From the NCBI GenBank assembly GCA_034432855.1, contig DAOUBA010000215.1, positions 1 to 27,775 on the forward strand: 27,775 bases of DNA, given 5' to 3'. Origin of the DNA: DAOUBA01 sp034432855. GTDB taxonomy: Bacteria; Chloroflexota; Anaerolineae; B4-G1. Both the position numbers and the translations under genes were made by a program. Shown one piece after another: positions 15,611 through 23,259 of the stretch; the stretch's first letter is position 1, and the number at the start of each line of letters is the position of its first letter. The notes beneath the pieces are model-generated. The model worked only from the letters and a program-made list of their open reading frames with translations. It had not been told where the DNA came from and made no database searches.

Positions 15611-16633
15611 TCACTTTGCCAGCCTTCTATTCAGCGCAGCGTGCATGGCCACAGAGAGCACGATGATCATGCCGTATATCAGTTGTGTCCAGAACCCCGA
15701 CAGACCTACGGCGACTGTTCCGGCTTCTATTGTGCCGATGATGAAACAGCCGACGAATGTACCCAGTATGGTTCCCGTTCCGCCGAAAGCCGAGGTGCCG
15801 CCCAGATATACGGACGCCAGAGTCTTCATGAGATACCCTTCGCCGAGTGTAACCCAGAAGTAATTGACTTCCAGGCTGGCCATAAGGCCCGAGAAGGCGG
15901 CCGTAAGACCGACGATAGCAAAAGTCATCATCCTGGTTCGGGCCACATTGACACCCATAAGTTTGGCGCTTTCCCGGTTATCCCCAGTCAGGTACACGTG
16001 CGCCCCGAATTTGTGACGGTTCAGAAAAACCCACGCCAGTACTGCCACGACGATGGCCCAGACCATTTGAGCCGGTACGTAACCTACCGCCCTGCCCACC
16101 AGCGCCTGATGCAAGAATGTTCCCTTCACAGGCACGAGAGACGCCGGGTGTCCGCCCGTGATGACCAGGACTACCCCCCGCCAGAAGAACTGCGTCCCGA
16201 TCGTCGCGACCAGCGATGGGATTCCCAGCCTGACCACTATGACCCCATTGAGCAGTCCTATCAGGAATCCTGTGACCAGGCAGGAAATAAAGGCCAGCGC
16301 CAGACTGCCGGTCGTTGCAAAAACGTTGACAAACACCAGCGTGCCTACGGCCATAATAGAGGGGAAACAGAGATCTATCTCGCCAGCGATAACGACCATC
16401 GTCAATGGCAGGGCGATGATGGCAAAGAACGGTATCGTAGACATAAAGGCGGCGTAGATTTCGCGAGAAAGAAAGGTCGCGGGTGCTCCTATGATAAACA
16501 GCCCCCATATAGCCAGCAGGACGCAAATAATGCCGATCTGCAGCCCATACCTGCGAACAAACCTGGCCAGACCGTCATGCCACAACAAGCGCCTCTGGCT
16601 GACGGCCACAGCGGGATTTTCACGAGAAGTCAT
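15611..16633 (-). CDS. ABC importer permease, RbsC/FrcC-like
   Basis: This 340-residue, strongly hydrophobic protein belongs to the branched-chain/ribose-type permease family (BPD_transp_2). About eight to ten TM helices start near residue 28. The family segments GEIDLCFPSIMAVG and LGGTSAFGGTGTILGTFVG are present, the latter in the usual C-terminal position. It would form the membrane channel of a simple-sugar importer as a homodimer. AAAGGAG precedes the start by about 12 bases. The order binding protein, ATPase, permease matches ribose/fructose operons. The substrate is not evident; sugars, autoinducer-like molecules or related small polar compounds are all handled by this family. Confidence 0.93.
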   Translation of the reverse strand: MTSRENPAVAVSQRRLLWHDGLARFVRRYGLQIGIICVLLAIWGLFIIGAPATFLSREIYAAFMSTIPFFAIIALPLTMVVIAGEIDLCFPSIMAVGTLVFVNVFATTGSLALAFISCLVTGFLIGLLNGVIVVRLGIPSLVATIGTQFFWRGVVLVITGGHPASLVPVKGTFLHQALVGRAVGYVPAQMVWAIVVAVLAWVFLNRHKFGAHVYLTGDNRESAKLMGVNVARTRMMTFAIVGLTAAFSGLMASLEVNYFWVTLGEGYLMKTLASVYLGGTSAFGGTGTILGTFVGCFIIGTIEAGTVAVGLSGFWTQLIYGMIIVLSVAMHAALNRRLAK

Positions 16634-16702
16634 GCCTTTCCACTCCTTTGAGGTGGATTGAAGGGTGTCTATTGACGGCGCGTATACTGACGGGCAGGTG
16701 CG

Positions 16703-17458
16703 TCAATCCAGAGTTCCTGTTTGCGCCACCCGATACATCTTGTCCATGAGCGATTCCAACGTGATGTCTTTGGTCAGGAACTCGCCTGCAACTGCTCCTC
16801 TGTCCAATACGACAACCCTATCTGCTACTGTATAGACGTGAAACACGTTATGGTCAATGAATATACAGGCCTTGCCGGCTCTCTTGATTTCGCGCACAAA
16901 GTCCAAAAGTTTCTTCGTCTCTGAGAGCGACAGGCCCATGGTCGGCTCATCCAGAATGATGAGTTCGGCCCGGAAGTACAAAGCCCGCACGATGGCTACG
17001 CCTTGTTTCTCTCCCCCGGAGAACGTCCTGACGATAGAGTCGGGTGTGACGGCTGCTGACGTGAATCCCATTGACCCAAGCATCAGTGCCTGTGTCTCTT
17101 GTCGCATCGTTTTTACATCGAGCAAACCAGCCTGGGTTGTCAGCTCTCGCCCCATGAAGATGTTTCTCCACAGGGTCTGCTGGTCGGCCAGGGCTCGTTC
17201 CTGGTAAACCGGTTCGATCCCCAACTCTCTGGCTTTGGCAACGGTCAAATGCTCCACTTTCTTTCCGTTGAAGTATATCTCGCCGGTGTCCGGTTGATGG
17301 TAGCCGGTAATGATCTTGATGAGGGTGGATTTACCGGCGCCGTTATCGCCGACCAATCCTACAACTTCATTGCGGGCGACGACAAAGTTCACGGGTTGCA
17401 ATGCCTGAACTTCGCCGAAACGCTTGGAAACTTTCCGCATTTCAAGTATGTAATCCAT
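16703..17458 (-). CDS. ABC importer ATPase, single-domain FrcA-like
   Basis: The 251-residue ATPase has Walker A GDNGAGKST (37-45), a Q-loop in EPVYQERAL, the signature FSGGEKQG, Walker B LIILDEP and an H-loop in IDHNVFHVYTVADR. RbsA and most sugar ATPases of this branch are about 500-residue double domains; this one is a single domain as in FrcA, so it should work as a homodimer. The start at 17458 is chosen because AAGGAG lies 8 bases before it; an in-frame ATG at 17482 contains that ribosome site within its own coding stretch. It sits 69 bases ahead of the permease and follows a structured RNA segment. Confidence 0.93.
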   Translation of the reverse strand: MDYILEMRKVSKRFGEVQALQPVNFVVARNEVVGLVGDNGAGKSTLIKIITGYHQPDTGEIYFNGKKVEHLTVAKARELGIEPVYQERALADQQTLWRNIFMGRELTTQAGLLDVKTMRQETQALMLGSMGFTSAAVTPDSIVRTFSGGEKQGVAIVRALYFRAELIILDEPTMGLSLSETKKLLDFVREIKRAGKACIFIDHNVFHVYTVADRVVVLDRGAVAGEFLTKDITLESLMDKMYRVAQTGTLD

Positions 17459-17473
17459 CAGGAAATCTCCTTG

Positions 17474-17508
17474 AACAGGCATCAGGTGATGGCTGACAGC
17501 GCCCTGTT
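17474..17508 (-). other. Small hairpin just ahead of the ATPase ribosome site
   Basis: AACAGG (minus 17508-17503) pairs with CCTGTT (17479-17474), with an inner CATCA/TGATG pairing. The structure ends one base before the AAGGAG ribosome site, so it could tune ATPase translation. Confidence 0.4.
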
Positions 17509-17520
17509 ATTGGAAAAGGA

Positions 17521-17594
17521 GCAAACGGCGCCGGACAGACTTGTCCCAGTGCAGTCGCCACGCGCCTGACACTGCCAATGGTTGCGCCGTTTGC
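17521..17594 (-). ncRNA. Intercistronic three-way-junction RNA element
   Basis: In the 191-base gap between binding protein and ATPase, a perfect 11-bp stem (GCAAACGGCGC with GCGCCGTTTGC) closes two inner hairpins. One has arms CAGTG-T-CAG-G-CGC and GCG-A-CTG-CACTG around a 3-base loop (11 paired bases, one bulge, one G-A mismatch). The other is GGACA AGTC TGTCC. The 74-base element is too regular for chance. It is not a tRNA: the closing stem is 11 bp and there is no D or T arm. A role in stabilising the binding-protein mRNA or setting gene ratios is inferred; a ligand-binding role is possible but unsupported. Confidence 0.6.
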
Positions 17595-17673
17595 CCCATA
17601 TGGTTCTACTTCCGCATCATTTGCCGAAGAATACGGTTGGGTGGCCGATCACAGGGCTGGATGCTGTTCATCC

Positions 17674-18711
17674 TTACCTGATCTGCTTCTCCACGAGCGG
17701 GGCCAGTTCCTCGACGTTGTCCTTGTGAGCGAAACCGGACCCTGTGTCAATGTGCAGACCGGCGAACTTGTATTTCTTGCTCAGGCAGATCTGCACAATC
17801 GGCAGATAGCCCTGCAAGTAGGGCTGCTGATCGAGTACCAGGTCGGTCCATCCGCCCCGAATTGCCTCCAACGTGGCCGGAGAGAGGTCAAACCCGATGG
17901 CATATATATCACCTGGGCCCTTGTTTGCGGCCTTCAGATACGTTTCCAGGGTAGAAGTCAGCCCCCCGTGATCGGTGCAGACCAGTTTGACGTCGGGATT
18001 GGACGACACGTATCCTGTGAAGATCGGGACACCTGCGGTTGCGTCTGCGTTTACCTCTGCGGAAATCTCTATATAGTCAACCGTCATCCCGGCCTCTTCC
18101 AGGGCGTCTATGACGCCTTTCGTCCTCAACCCACGCGTGGGTTCCCGCAAAAGCCCCCACACCATGGCGCGATTGCCGGCGCCGAAGCCGGTCCTTTTGA
18201 TAGCCTCCTGGCCCAGCATATAACCAGACGCATAGAGTTCCTGCCCCACGTAGCCGAACCCGATGCTCTTGTATTTCGCCTCGAGCCTGGGCAGGGTGGT
18301 GTTTTGGCTGGTTACGAGGATTCCCTTTGCTATGGCATCGTCAACCACCGGCTCAAAGGCATCGTCCCCCGGATGCCCCATAATACAGATCCCGTCGGGC
18401 TTGGTAGCGACTGCCTCTTTGAACTGGCTGATCATTTTTTCGGTGTTCCAGTCTGAGAACATGTACTCCACGTCGGCGCCCAGGTCCGCTGCCGCCGCTA
18501 CCGCTCCATTGTAAACGACGGTGCCGAAGGGGCATCCCGGCGGCCCGCCGGGAAAGAAGACGATCTTTATCCCTGCTCCGGTCTTGCCTGCAGCGGGTGC
18601 TCCGGCTTCCGGGGCTTCGGTGGGTTTCGCACATCCGGCCAAGAAGGCCGCCATGGCCGTCAGCGTGCCCGCGCGCACGAAATCGCGACGACTGAGTGTT
18701 TCGCTCAACAT
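17674..18711 (-). CDS. ABC importer substrate-binding lipoprotein
   Basis: The 345-residue protein starts with a twin-arginine motif SRRDFV (7-12) followed by a hydrophobic stretch and a lipobox LAGC (C27), so it is probably exported folded by Tat and anchored by lipid. The rest has the periplasmic-binding type 1 fold of sugar proteins (Peripla_BP_4): IKIVFFPGGPPGCPFGTVVY, the first-domain segment KPDGICIMGHPGDDAFEP, and AIGFDLSPATLEAIRGG near the end. An AAAGGAGG ribosome site lies 6 bases ahead of the ATG. As first gene it sets the specificity of the importer. The ligand is unknown: the fold binds ribose, xylose, inositol-like compounds and others. Confidence 0.93.
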   Translation of the reverse strand: MLSETLSRRDFVRAGTLTAMAAFLAGCAKPTEAPEAGAPAAGKTGAGIKIVFFPGGPPGCPFGTVVYNGAVAAAADLGADVEYMFSDWNTEKMISQFKEAVATKPDGICIMGHPGDDAFEPVVDDAIAKGILVTSQNTTLPRLEAKYKSIGFGYVGQELYASGYMLGQEAIKRTGFGAGNRAMVWGLLREPTRGLRTKGVIDALEEAGMTVDYIEISAEVNADATAGVPIFTGYVSSNPDVKLVCTDHGGLTSTLETYLKAANKGPGDIYAIGFDLSPATLEAIRGGWTDLVLDQQPYLQGYLPIVQICLSKKYKFAGLHIDTGSGFAHKDNVEELAPLVEKQIR

Positions 18712-18738
18712 TTCTGTCCTCCTTTAGAGATAGTGAGA

Positions 18739-18774
18739 ATGGGCTTCGATAAAGTCGCTCTTGTAAAGCCCCAT
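18739..18774 (-). promoter_or_regulatory. Leader hairpin ahead of the binding-protein gene
   Basis: ATGGGGCTT (minus, 18774-18766) pairs with AAGCCCAT (18746-18739), with one bulged G and a 19-base loop, about 30 bases before the start codon. It lies in the leader of about 120 bases that follows the TATAAT at 18846. Role unknown. Confidence 0.35.
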
Positions 18775-18840
18775 GTTTGGATAATAAACACCTGGGAAAC
18801 AGCGTCGAGAATCCTTGGACTCTTGGCACCTCCTTTCTTC

Positions 18841-18848
18841 ATTATATC
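18841..18848 (-). promoter_or_regulatory. Extended -10 promoter candidate for the ABC importer operon
   Basis: On the minus strand TGATATAAT (TATAAT at 18846-18841) forms an extended -10; no good -35 is seen at the right distance, which would suit an activator-dependent promoter. Five bases on lies an orphan ribosome-site-like AAAGGAGG (18836-18829) with no start codon after it. Confidence 0.5.
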
Positions 18849-18881
18849 ATTTGGCGGATGCAGACACAGTTATTATATAAC

Positions 18882-18949
18882 AAAAAAGGCCAGGTGCCTG
18901 GAAAAAACCCATGATCTCTTGGACAAAAATCCGTTAGGTGTGTCCAAGA
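18882..18949 (-). terminator. Terminator region after the hybrid regulator
   Basis: Two elements follow in minus direction: a 9-bp inverted repeat TCTTGGACA/TGTCCAAGA (18949-18941 and 18925-18917, 15-base loop) with a T6 run nine bases on, then CCAGGCACCTGG (18901-18890) followed by CC and T6 (18887-18882). Together they probably end the regulator transcript and insulate the importer promoter. Confidence 0.55.
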
Positions 18950-18961
18950 CGAGCGGTGTTC

Positions 18962-19007
18962 GTAGTACGCGCTTCAGCGCGCTTGACGGCGATGAATCGC
19001 CTACTAC
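18962..19007. repeat. REP-like double-hairpin element
   Basis: A 46-bp element is bounded by GTAGTA and TACTAC and contains two adjacent hairpins, GCGCGCT/AGCGCG and GGCGAT/ATCGCC, so it can fold as a small cruciform on either strand. It sits 8 bases past the regulator stop codon. Related GTAGTA-bounded palindromes are familiar between genes in Chloroflexota. The family is recognised by pattern only. Confidence 0.65.
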
Positions 19008-19015
19008 AAACCCAT

Positions 19016-22000
19016 CTACCCCGCTTGTTCGCGGTACGCGCTGGGCGACAGGCCGGTTTCTTTACGGAACACCCTGCTAAAATAGGCCGGATCGGTGAAC
19101 CCGACCTGGAGGGCCACCGAGGTGATGCTGTCGTTCGTGCGGCGCAGTATCTCCCTGGCCTGTCTGATGCGGTAGCGGCTCAGGTACTCCCAGGGCGAGA
19201 GCCCCAGTTCCCGACGGAAGATCTCGCTGAGATAGTTCTCGCTCACCCCAATCGCCCTGGCGATCTCCCACCTTGATAAGGGGCGGGCATAGTTCTGGTG
19301 CAGATAGGCCAGGGCCCGCTTGACCAGACCGCTGGTGTGTGGCGGCAGAGCGTCGCTTCCAAATAGCATCTTTTGCACCGAGGCCATCGTCTCCTCTTCT
19401 GAAAGGACGTCCTTGCTCTGGAAAGTAACGAGCGCATGCCGCTCCAGCCGCTGGATGTCTTCGAAGGTGAGGGTTCGGCCGCTCAGAATGAGCACCGGCA
19501 CCTGCCGTGTCTGCCTGTTGTTCCGCATCCAATCCAGCACTTCAAACCCGTCCATCCCCGGCATCACCAGGTCCAGGATCACCAGGCAGGGGGGTTCCCG
19601 GCTCATGATGTTCACGGCAGCAGCGCCGTCGCTGGCAGTGTAGATGAGGTATCCCGGCAACCCTCTGGTGACCACGCCTCGATACGTCTCGCAGGCCTGA
19701 GGATCATCGTCCACGATCAGAATCGGCCCGGTGGTCTTGGGAGAACACAGGCCCTCGATCGCTTGCATGAGCGTTTCTCCGCTTACCGGCTTGTTGACCA
19801 GATTGGTCAGCCCGGCCGCCAGGGCCGGTTGCTCGCCCGCCCCTTGCCCGTACAGAATGAAGGGCGCCTGCTGCAATTGCGGATAACTGCGCAATCGCTG
19901 GATCATCACCCAGTCGGCAGGGGTCGCGCCAACCAGGTCCCAGGCCAGCGCGGCCGGCCTGATCTCTGTCAGCATGGTGTGCAGATCGTCACTGGCCTGC
20001 AGCCGACGGATTTCCAGGCTCTGACGCTGGCTGAATTCGACGATTTCGGCGGCCGGCTCGGCCTGAGCCGAAATCCACAGCAGCACCGGCTGGGCTGCTT
20101 CCGGTGAGCAGGCCGGTCGGTCGCTCAGGCTGGGTAGTGGCAGGTAGATGTGGAAGATGCTGCCCTGTCCCGGCTGGCTTTCGAGTGTCATCGTGCCGTT
20201 GTGCAAGGCCACCAGGCGGCGGGTGATCGAGAGTCCCAGACCGATACCCTCGACGCGCCGACGGGCCTGCTCCACGGAGACGAACGGCTCGAAGATGCGC
20301 TCCTGCAGTTCCGGCGGAATCCCGCTGCCGGTATCCTGAACCCAGACGTGCAGGTGTGGAGGGGCAACCTCGGCGCCCAGTACGATCTGGCCGTTATCGG
20401 TAAACTTGTGAGCGTTGCTCAACAGGTTGAGCAGGATCTGCCGCAGCCGCACGGGGTCGGCCTGGATCATCGGCAGGCGCTCGGGCAGTTGCAAGCGCCA
20501 GGCTACCGTGCTTGGGGGAGCGAGGCTATCGGCCATGCTGCGAAAGACTTCTTCGAGAAGTGGCCGGGGGTCAATGATCTCGGGGTGAAGATCGAGTTCG
20601 TCAATCTCGGCGCGCGAGAGGTCTAGCAGGTCGTTGATCACCCGCAGTAGATGCTCGGCGCTTTGGCGGACGTGCTCAAGGTCCTCCAGCAGAGATGGTG
20701 GCAATTCGGCGCCATAAGGATTCGGCACGTTGAGCGCGGCCTGAATATAGTTCAGCGCCACGTTCAGCGGGGTGCGGAGTTCGTGGCTCACGTTCGCCAG
20801 CAAACGGGTCTTGAGCCGATCGGCTTTTTCGGCGGCGGCCTGAGCCTGCAGCGCTTCGCCGTACAATCTGGCGTTGCTGATAGCGATGCCCAGTTGGTCG
20901 GCCAGAGATTGCAGGCCCACCAGTTCCTGGCGTGTGCGCAGGGTGGATTGGTTGCTGTGCAGGTCGAGCAAGCCAATGACCTTGCCGCCCAGATGAATGG
21001 GCAGGATCACGCGGGTGCGGGTGTCGGGCCAGTTGGGGTCGGGGGAGAAGCGGGCGCTGCGACGTGTATCGGGAATAAAGATCGCTTCATTGCGCATCAA
21101 TGCCTGGCCCAACACACCTGCTCTGGTTAGCGGGATACTGGTCTGACTCCCCTGAGCCCGGTCGGCCTGATCCAGGACCAGCAGTTGCTCTTGCTCTACC
21201 CAGTGAAAGATCTGAACGCGGTCGTAGCCATAGTTGGCGCGGATCAGGTTGGCGATCTCGTGAGAGAGTTGGCGATAGTCCAGGATTGCGCCCACCCGGC
21301 GGCTGATCTCCAGGCTCGTCTCCAGTTGGGTCAGGCGTTCTTGTTGCTGCCTGCGTCTGACGCTCATCGCGCGGCTGGACAGATTTGCGAGTGCGACCAG
21401 TTTGTGTGTGGCTACTTCTGCTACGTCGGGTGCGGCGACCAGTCTGGCGCGGTACCCGAAGTGGGCAGGCAATGGCTGGCCCAGCGCTGCCTGGTAGGCC
21501 AGTTCCAGCGCCTGTCTGCCGAGTTCGTCTGCGCGGATGTCCACTGTTGCCGCCATGCTTCCGTCGGCAATCGCTGCCAGGGCCTCCGGAGTGCCCCCGA
21601 TGCCGGCGATCAACGTGCGTGGGCCGATAAGACCCATCGCCCGACCCGCATCTCGAGCCGCCAACGCCAGATGGTCGGAGAGGCCGAATATGGCGTCAAC
21701 GGGCCCATTGATCTGCTGTAAGGCTCTGCACACTTCTGAGTAGACCTGCTCAGGCAGCCCGCGACCGGTAATGGTGATGTATCTCGGGACGATGTGAGGG
21801 TAACTCTTGAACGCCTCGCGCACTCTGGCGATCATGCCCTCGCTGCCATCTTGCCAGCCCGCGCGCTCCAGACTATCTATCGCCAGTATATGGCTCTGAC
21901 CGGACAGCCTTTCGGCCAGGTAGTTGATGCCCATCTGCGCGATTTCGTACAGGCCGGACGGTGAAGCCAGGAGCGGGTGGCGGGCCGGCGTCTCGCTGAG

Positions 22001-22270
22001 AAGGACAAGGGGGATGCCAGATTGTGTGATGCGATAGGTGAGGTCTTCTGGCAGCGACCAGGCGATGAGCGCGTCCAGTTCCAGGGCCAGCAGTTCTTCC
22101 AGCAGGGCCTCGTGTTTCTCGCCGGGCAGTGCCTGCGGGTCGTCCATCAGGCTGATCGAGATCAGGTCGAGAGGGAGTTGGTCGGCCCTGGCGTAGGCGG
22201 CCTCTCGCACCTGCACCCAGTAGGAATCGTTCGGGTCAATTGCTACGCCGACGCGCAAGGCGTGAGGCAT
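19016..22270 (-). CDS. Cytosolic hybrid sensor kinase with sugar-binding-protein fold, two receivers and AraC HTH
   Basis: The product of about 1084 residues is a two-component system in one chain. In order: a periplasmic-binding-protein/LacI-type sensor without signal peptide (about 1-290, from LRVGVAIDPNDSYW); a coiled-coil; a GAF domain (about 330-480); a HisKA domain with H496 in NVSHELRTPLN; HATPase (DTGSGIPPE, GIGLGLSI); a degenerate receiver (about 735-850, acidic pair missing); a full receiver with IVDDDP and D900 in LDLVMPGMDG; and two AraC helix-turn-helix motifs (about 985-1084). No TM segments are seen, so the sensor faces the cytosol. The start at 22270 fits the first sensor residues; a 69-residue extension lies upstream of, and partly inside, the promoter. 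It probably controls the adjacent importer operon, by context only. Confidence 0.93.
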   Translation of the reverse strand: MPHALRVGVAIDPNDSYWVQVREAAYARADQLPLDLISISLMDDPQALPGEKHEALLEELLALELDALIAWSLPEDLTYRITQSGIPLVLLSETPARHPLLASPSGLYEIAQMGINYLAERLSGQSHILAIDSLERAGWQDGSEGMIARVREAFKSYPHIVPRYITITGRGLPEQVYSEVCRALQQINGPVDAIFGLSDHLALAARDAGRAMGLIGPRTLIAGIGGTPEALAAIADGSMAATVDIRADELGRQALELAYQAALGQPLPAHFGYRARLVAAPDVAEVATHKLVALANLSSRAMSVRRRQQQERLTQLETSLEISRRVGAILDYRQLSHEIANLIRANYGYDRVQIFHWVEQEQLLVLDQADRAQGSQTSIPLTRAGVLGQALMRNEAIFIPDTRRSARFSPDPNWPDTRTRVILPIHLGGKVIGLLDLHSNQSTLRTRQELVGLQSLADQLGIAISNARLYGEALQAQAAAEKADRLKTRLLANVSHELRTPLNVALNYIQAALNVPNPYGAELPPSLLEDLEHVRQSAEHLLRVINDLLDLSRAEIDELDLHPEIIDPRPLLEEVFRSMADSLAPPSTVAWRLQLPERLPMIQADPVRLRQILLNLLSNAHKFTDNGQIVLGAEVAPPHLHVWVQDTGSGIPPELQERIFEPFVSVEQARRRVEGIGLGLSITRRLVALHNGTMTLESQPGQGSIFHIYLPLPSLSDRPACSPEAAQPVLLWISAQAEPAAEIVEFSQRQSLEIRRLQASDDLHTMLTEIRPAALAWDLVGATPADWVMIQRLRSYPQLQQAPFILYGQGAGEQPALAAGLTNLVNKPVSGETLMQAIEGLCSPKTTGPILIVDDDPQACETYRGVVTRGLPGYLIYTASDGAAAVNIMSREPPCLVILDLVMPGMDGFEVLDWMRNNRQTRQVPVLILSGRTLTFEDIQRLERHALVTFQSKDVLSEEETMASVQKMLFGSDALPPHTSGLVKRALAYLHQNYARPLSRWEIARAIGVSENYLSEIFRRELGLSPWEYLSRYRIRQAREILRRTNDSITSVALQVGFTDPAYFSRVFRKETGLSPSAYREQAG

Positions 22271-22297
22271 GGGACTATTCACCTGAAGGTAAGGGTT

Positions 22298-22350
22298 CGT
22301 TCTCGGTCCAAAACCGCGGTAGAGGCGTCTGTGACGCTGATTTCGGGCTC
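22298..22350 (+). repeat. Dispersed intergenic repeat, copy B
   Basis: The second copy of the element seen at 52-104, in the same plus orientation, with a few substitutions and one deleted base. The inner hairpin is GGCGTC TGT GACGCT. It lies in the 5' leader of the hybrid regulator on the opposite strand. Confidence 0.6.
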
Positions 22351-22358
22351 TGAATCTG

Positions 22359-22387
22359 ATTATAGCCCAATTGCGATACTCGTACAA
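22359..22387 (-). promoter_or_regulatory. Consensus promoter of the hybrid regulator, overlapping the methyltransferase stop
   Basis: On the minus strand TTGTAC (22387-22382), a 17-base spacer and TATAAT (22364-22359). The TAA stop codon of the upstream methyltransferase gene (22362-22360) lies inside the -10 hexamer. The leader to the regulator start is about 80 bases and contains repeat copy B. Confidence 0.75.
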
Positions 22388-23256
22388 GTGTAGGCGCAGC
22401 GCATGCGCCGGACAGGTCTTGCCATCTCGATCACACCGTCGTCTGCGATAGGGTAGACGCGCACACAGTCTGCGCACCGGAACGCTTGTGCTTCACGACT
22501 CAGGCGGCCACCGCAGCCCGGGCAGCGCAGGATCTCGGGCAGCGGACGCACCCCTCCACCGCGTGGCTCTCCGGCTTTGAGCGCCCACATCAGGTCGTAT
22601 TCCACCTGCCATCTTTGCACTTTGATTGCTTCGAGAGGAAACTCGTGTAACATCTTCCCGAATTTGTCGCGGGGGATCGCGCGCCCAGGAAGGAGTCGGG
22701 CATCGGGGCCGATGCGGTTGGTCACCAGGAGCACGCCACCGGGGCGCAGGACGCGGACCAGTTCCGCCACTACAGTGCGGGGATTGGGGGTGAATTCGAG
22801 TGCTTCCAGACAGGTCACCGCGTCGAAGGTATCGTCGTCGAAGGGGAGATTGCGGGCGTCCTGCCAGATGTAGGTCAGGCGATCGGCGAATTGGGCGGTG
22901 TGCTTGATCGCTTCGCGCAGCATGTTGCGCGAAAGGTCGAGGCCGATGACTCGCCCTTCGAAAGGAGGTTGGCGCAGCAAAGCCAGGGGCAAACGGCCAC
23001 TGCCGGTTGCCACGTCGAGCACGAGCGGGGCGGGGATCAACTCCAGCGCACGCGCAAGCGGCAGTCCCAGGAACCATTGCTCGTCGCCGACGTCAAACTG
23101 CTTGATGCGTTCGTAGGCGTGCGCCGACCAGTCGTAGAGCAAGGTCACGACGCGTGGCCCCAGGTATGTGCCCTCGGCGATGACCAGTTGCCAGTACAGG
23201 AGCAGACCTGCGAACGCCAGACCGAGGATTATCAGGAGCAGCGTGAGCCAGCCCAT
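22360..23256 (-). CDS. Membrane-anchored SAM methyltransferase with Trm112-like zinc ribbon
   Basis: The 298-residue product has one N-terminal TM helix (about 3-25), then a class I methyltransferase domain: VLDVATGSGRLP (SAM loop), IGLDLSRNML, DARNLPFDDDTFD and VLRPGGVLLV. It ends with a zinc ribbon of the Trm112/YcaR kind, C245-C248 and C261-C264, within LRCPGCGGRL and FRCADC. Methyltransferases of this group usually act on lipids, quinones or small molecules; the anchor points to a membrane substrate, which is inference. The start lies 3 bases after the stop of the upstream membrane-protein gene, so the two are probably coupled. Its stop codon lies inside the next gene's promoter. Confidence 0.88.
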   Translation of the reverse strand: MGWLTLLLIILGLAFAGLLLYWQLVIAEGTYLGPRVVTLLYDWSAHAYERIKQFDVGDEQWFLGLPLARALELIPAPLVLDVATGSGRLPLALLRQPPFEGRVIGLDLSRNMLREAIKHTAQFADRLTYIWQDARNLPFDDDTFDAVTCLEALEFTPNPRTVVAELVRVLRPGGVLLVTNRIGPDARLLPGRAIPRDKFGKMLHEFPLEAIKVQRWQVEYDLMWALKAGEPRGGGVRPLPEILRCPGCGGRLSREAQAFRCADCVRVYPIADDGVIEMARPVRRMRCAYTCTSIAIGL

Positions 23257-23259
23257 CGT

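Noticed and set aside
17521..17594. tRNA-like element because of its 74-base length
   Set aside because: The closing stem has 11 bp, there is no D arm, T arm or anticodon loop of 7 bases, and no CCA or RNase P-type context.
18724..18774. 16-codon leader-peptide frame whose TAA overlaps the binding-protein ribosome site
   Set aside because: No ribosome site precedes its ATG and no run of regulatory codons is seen; the overlap may be chance. Conservation would be needed.
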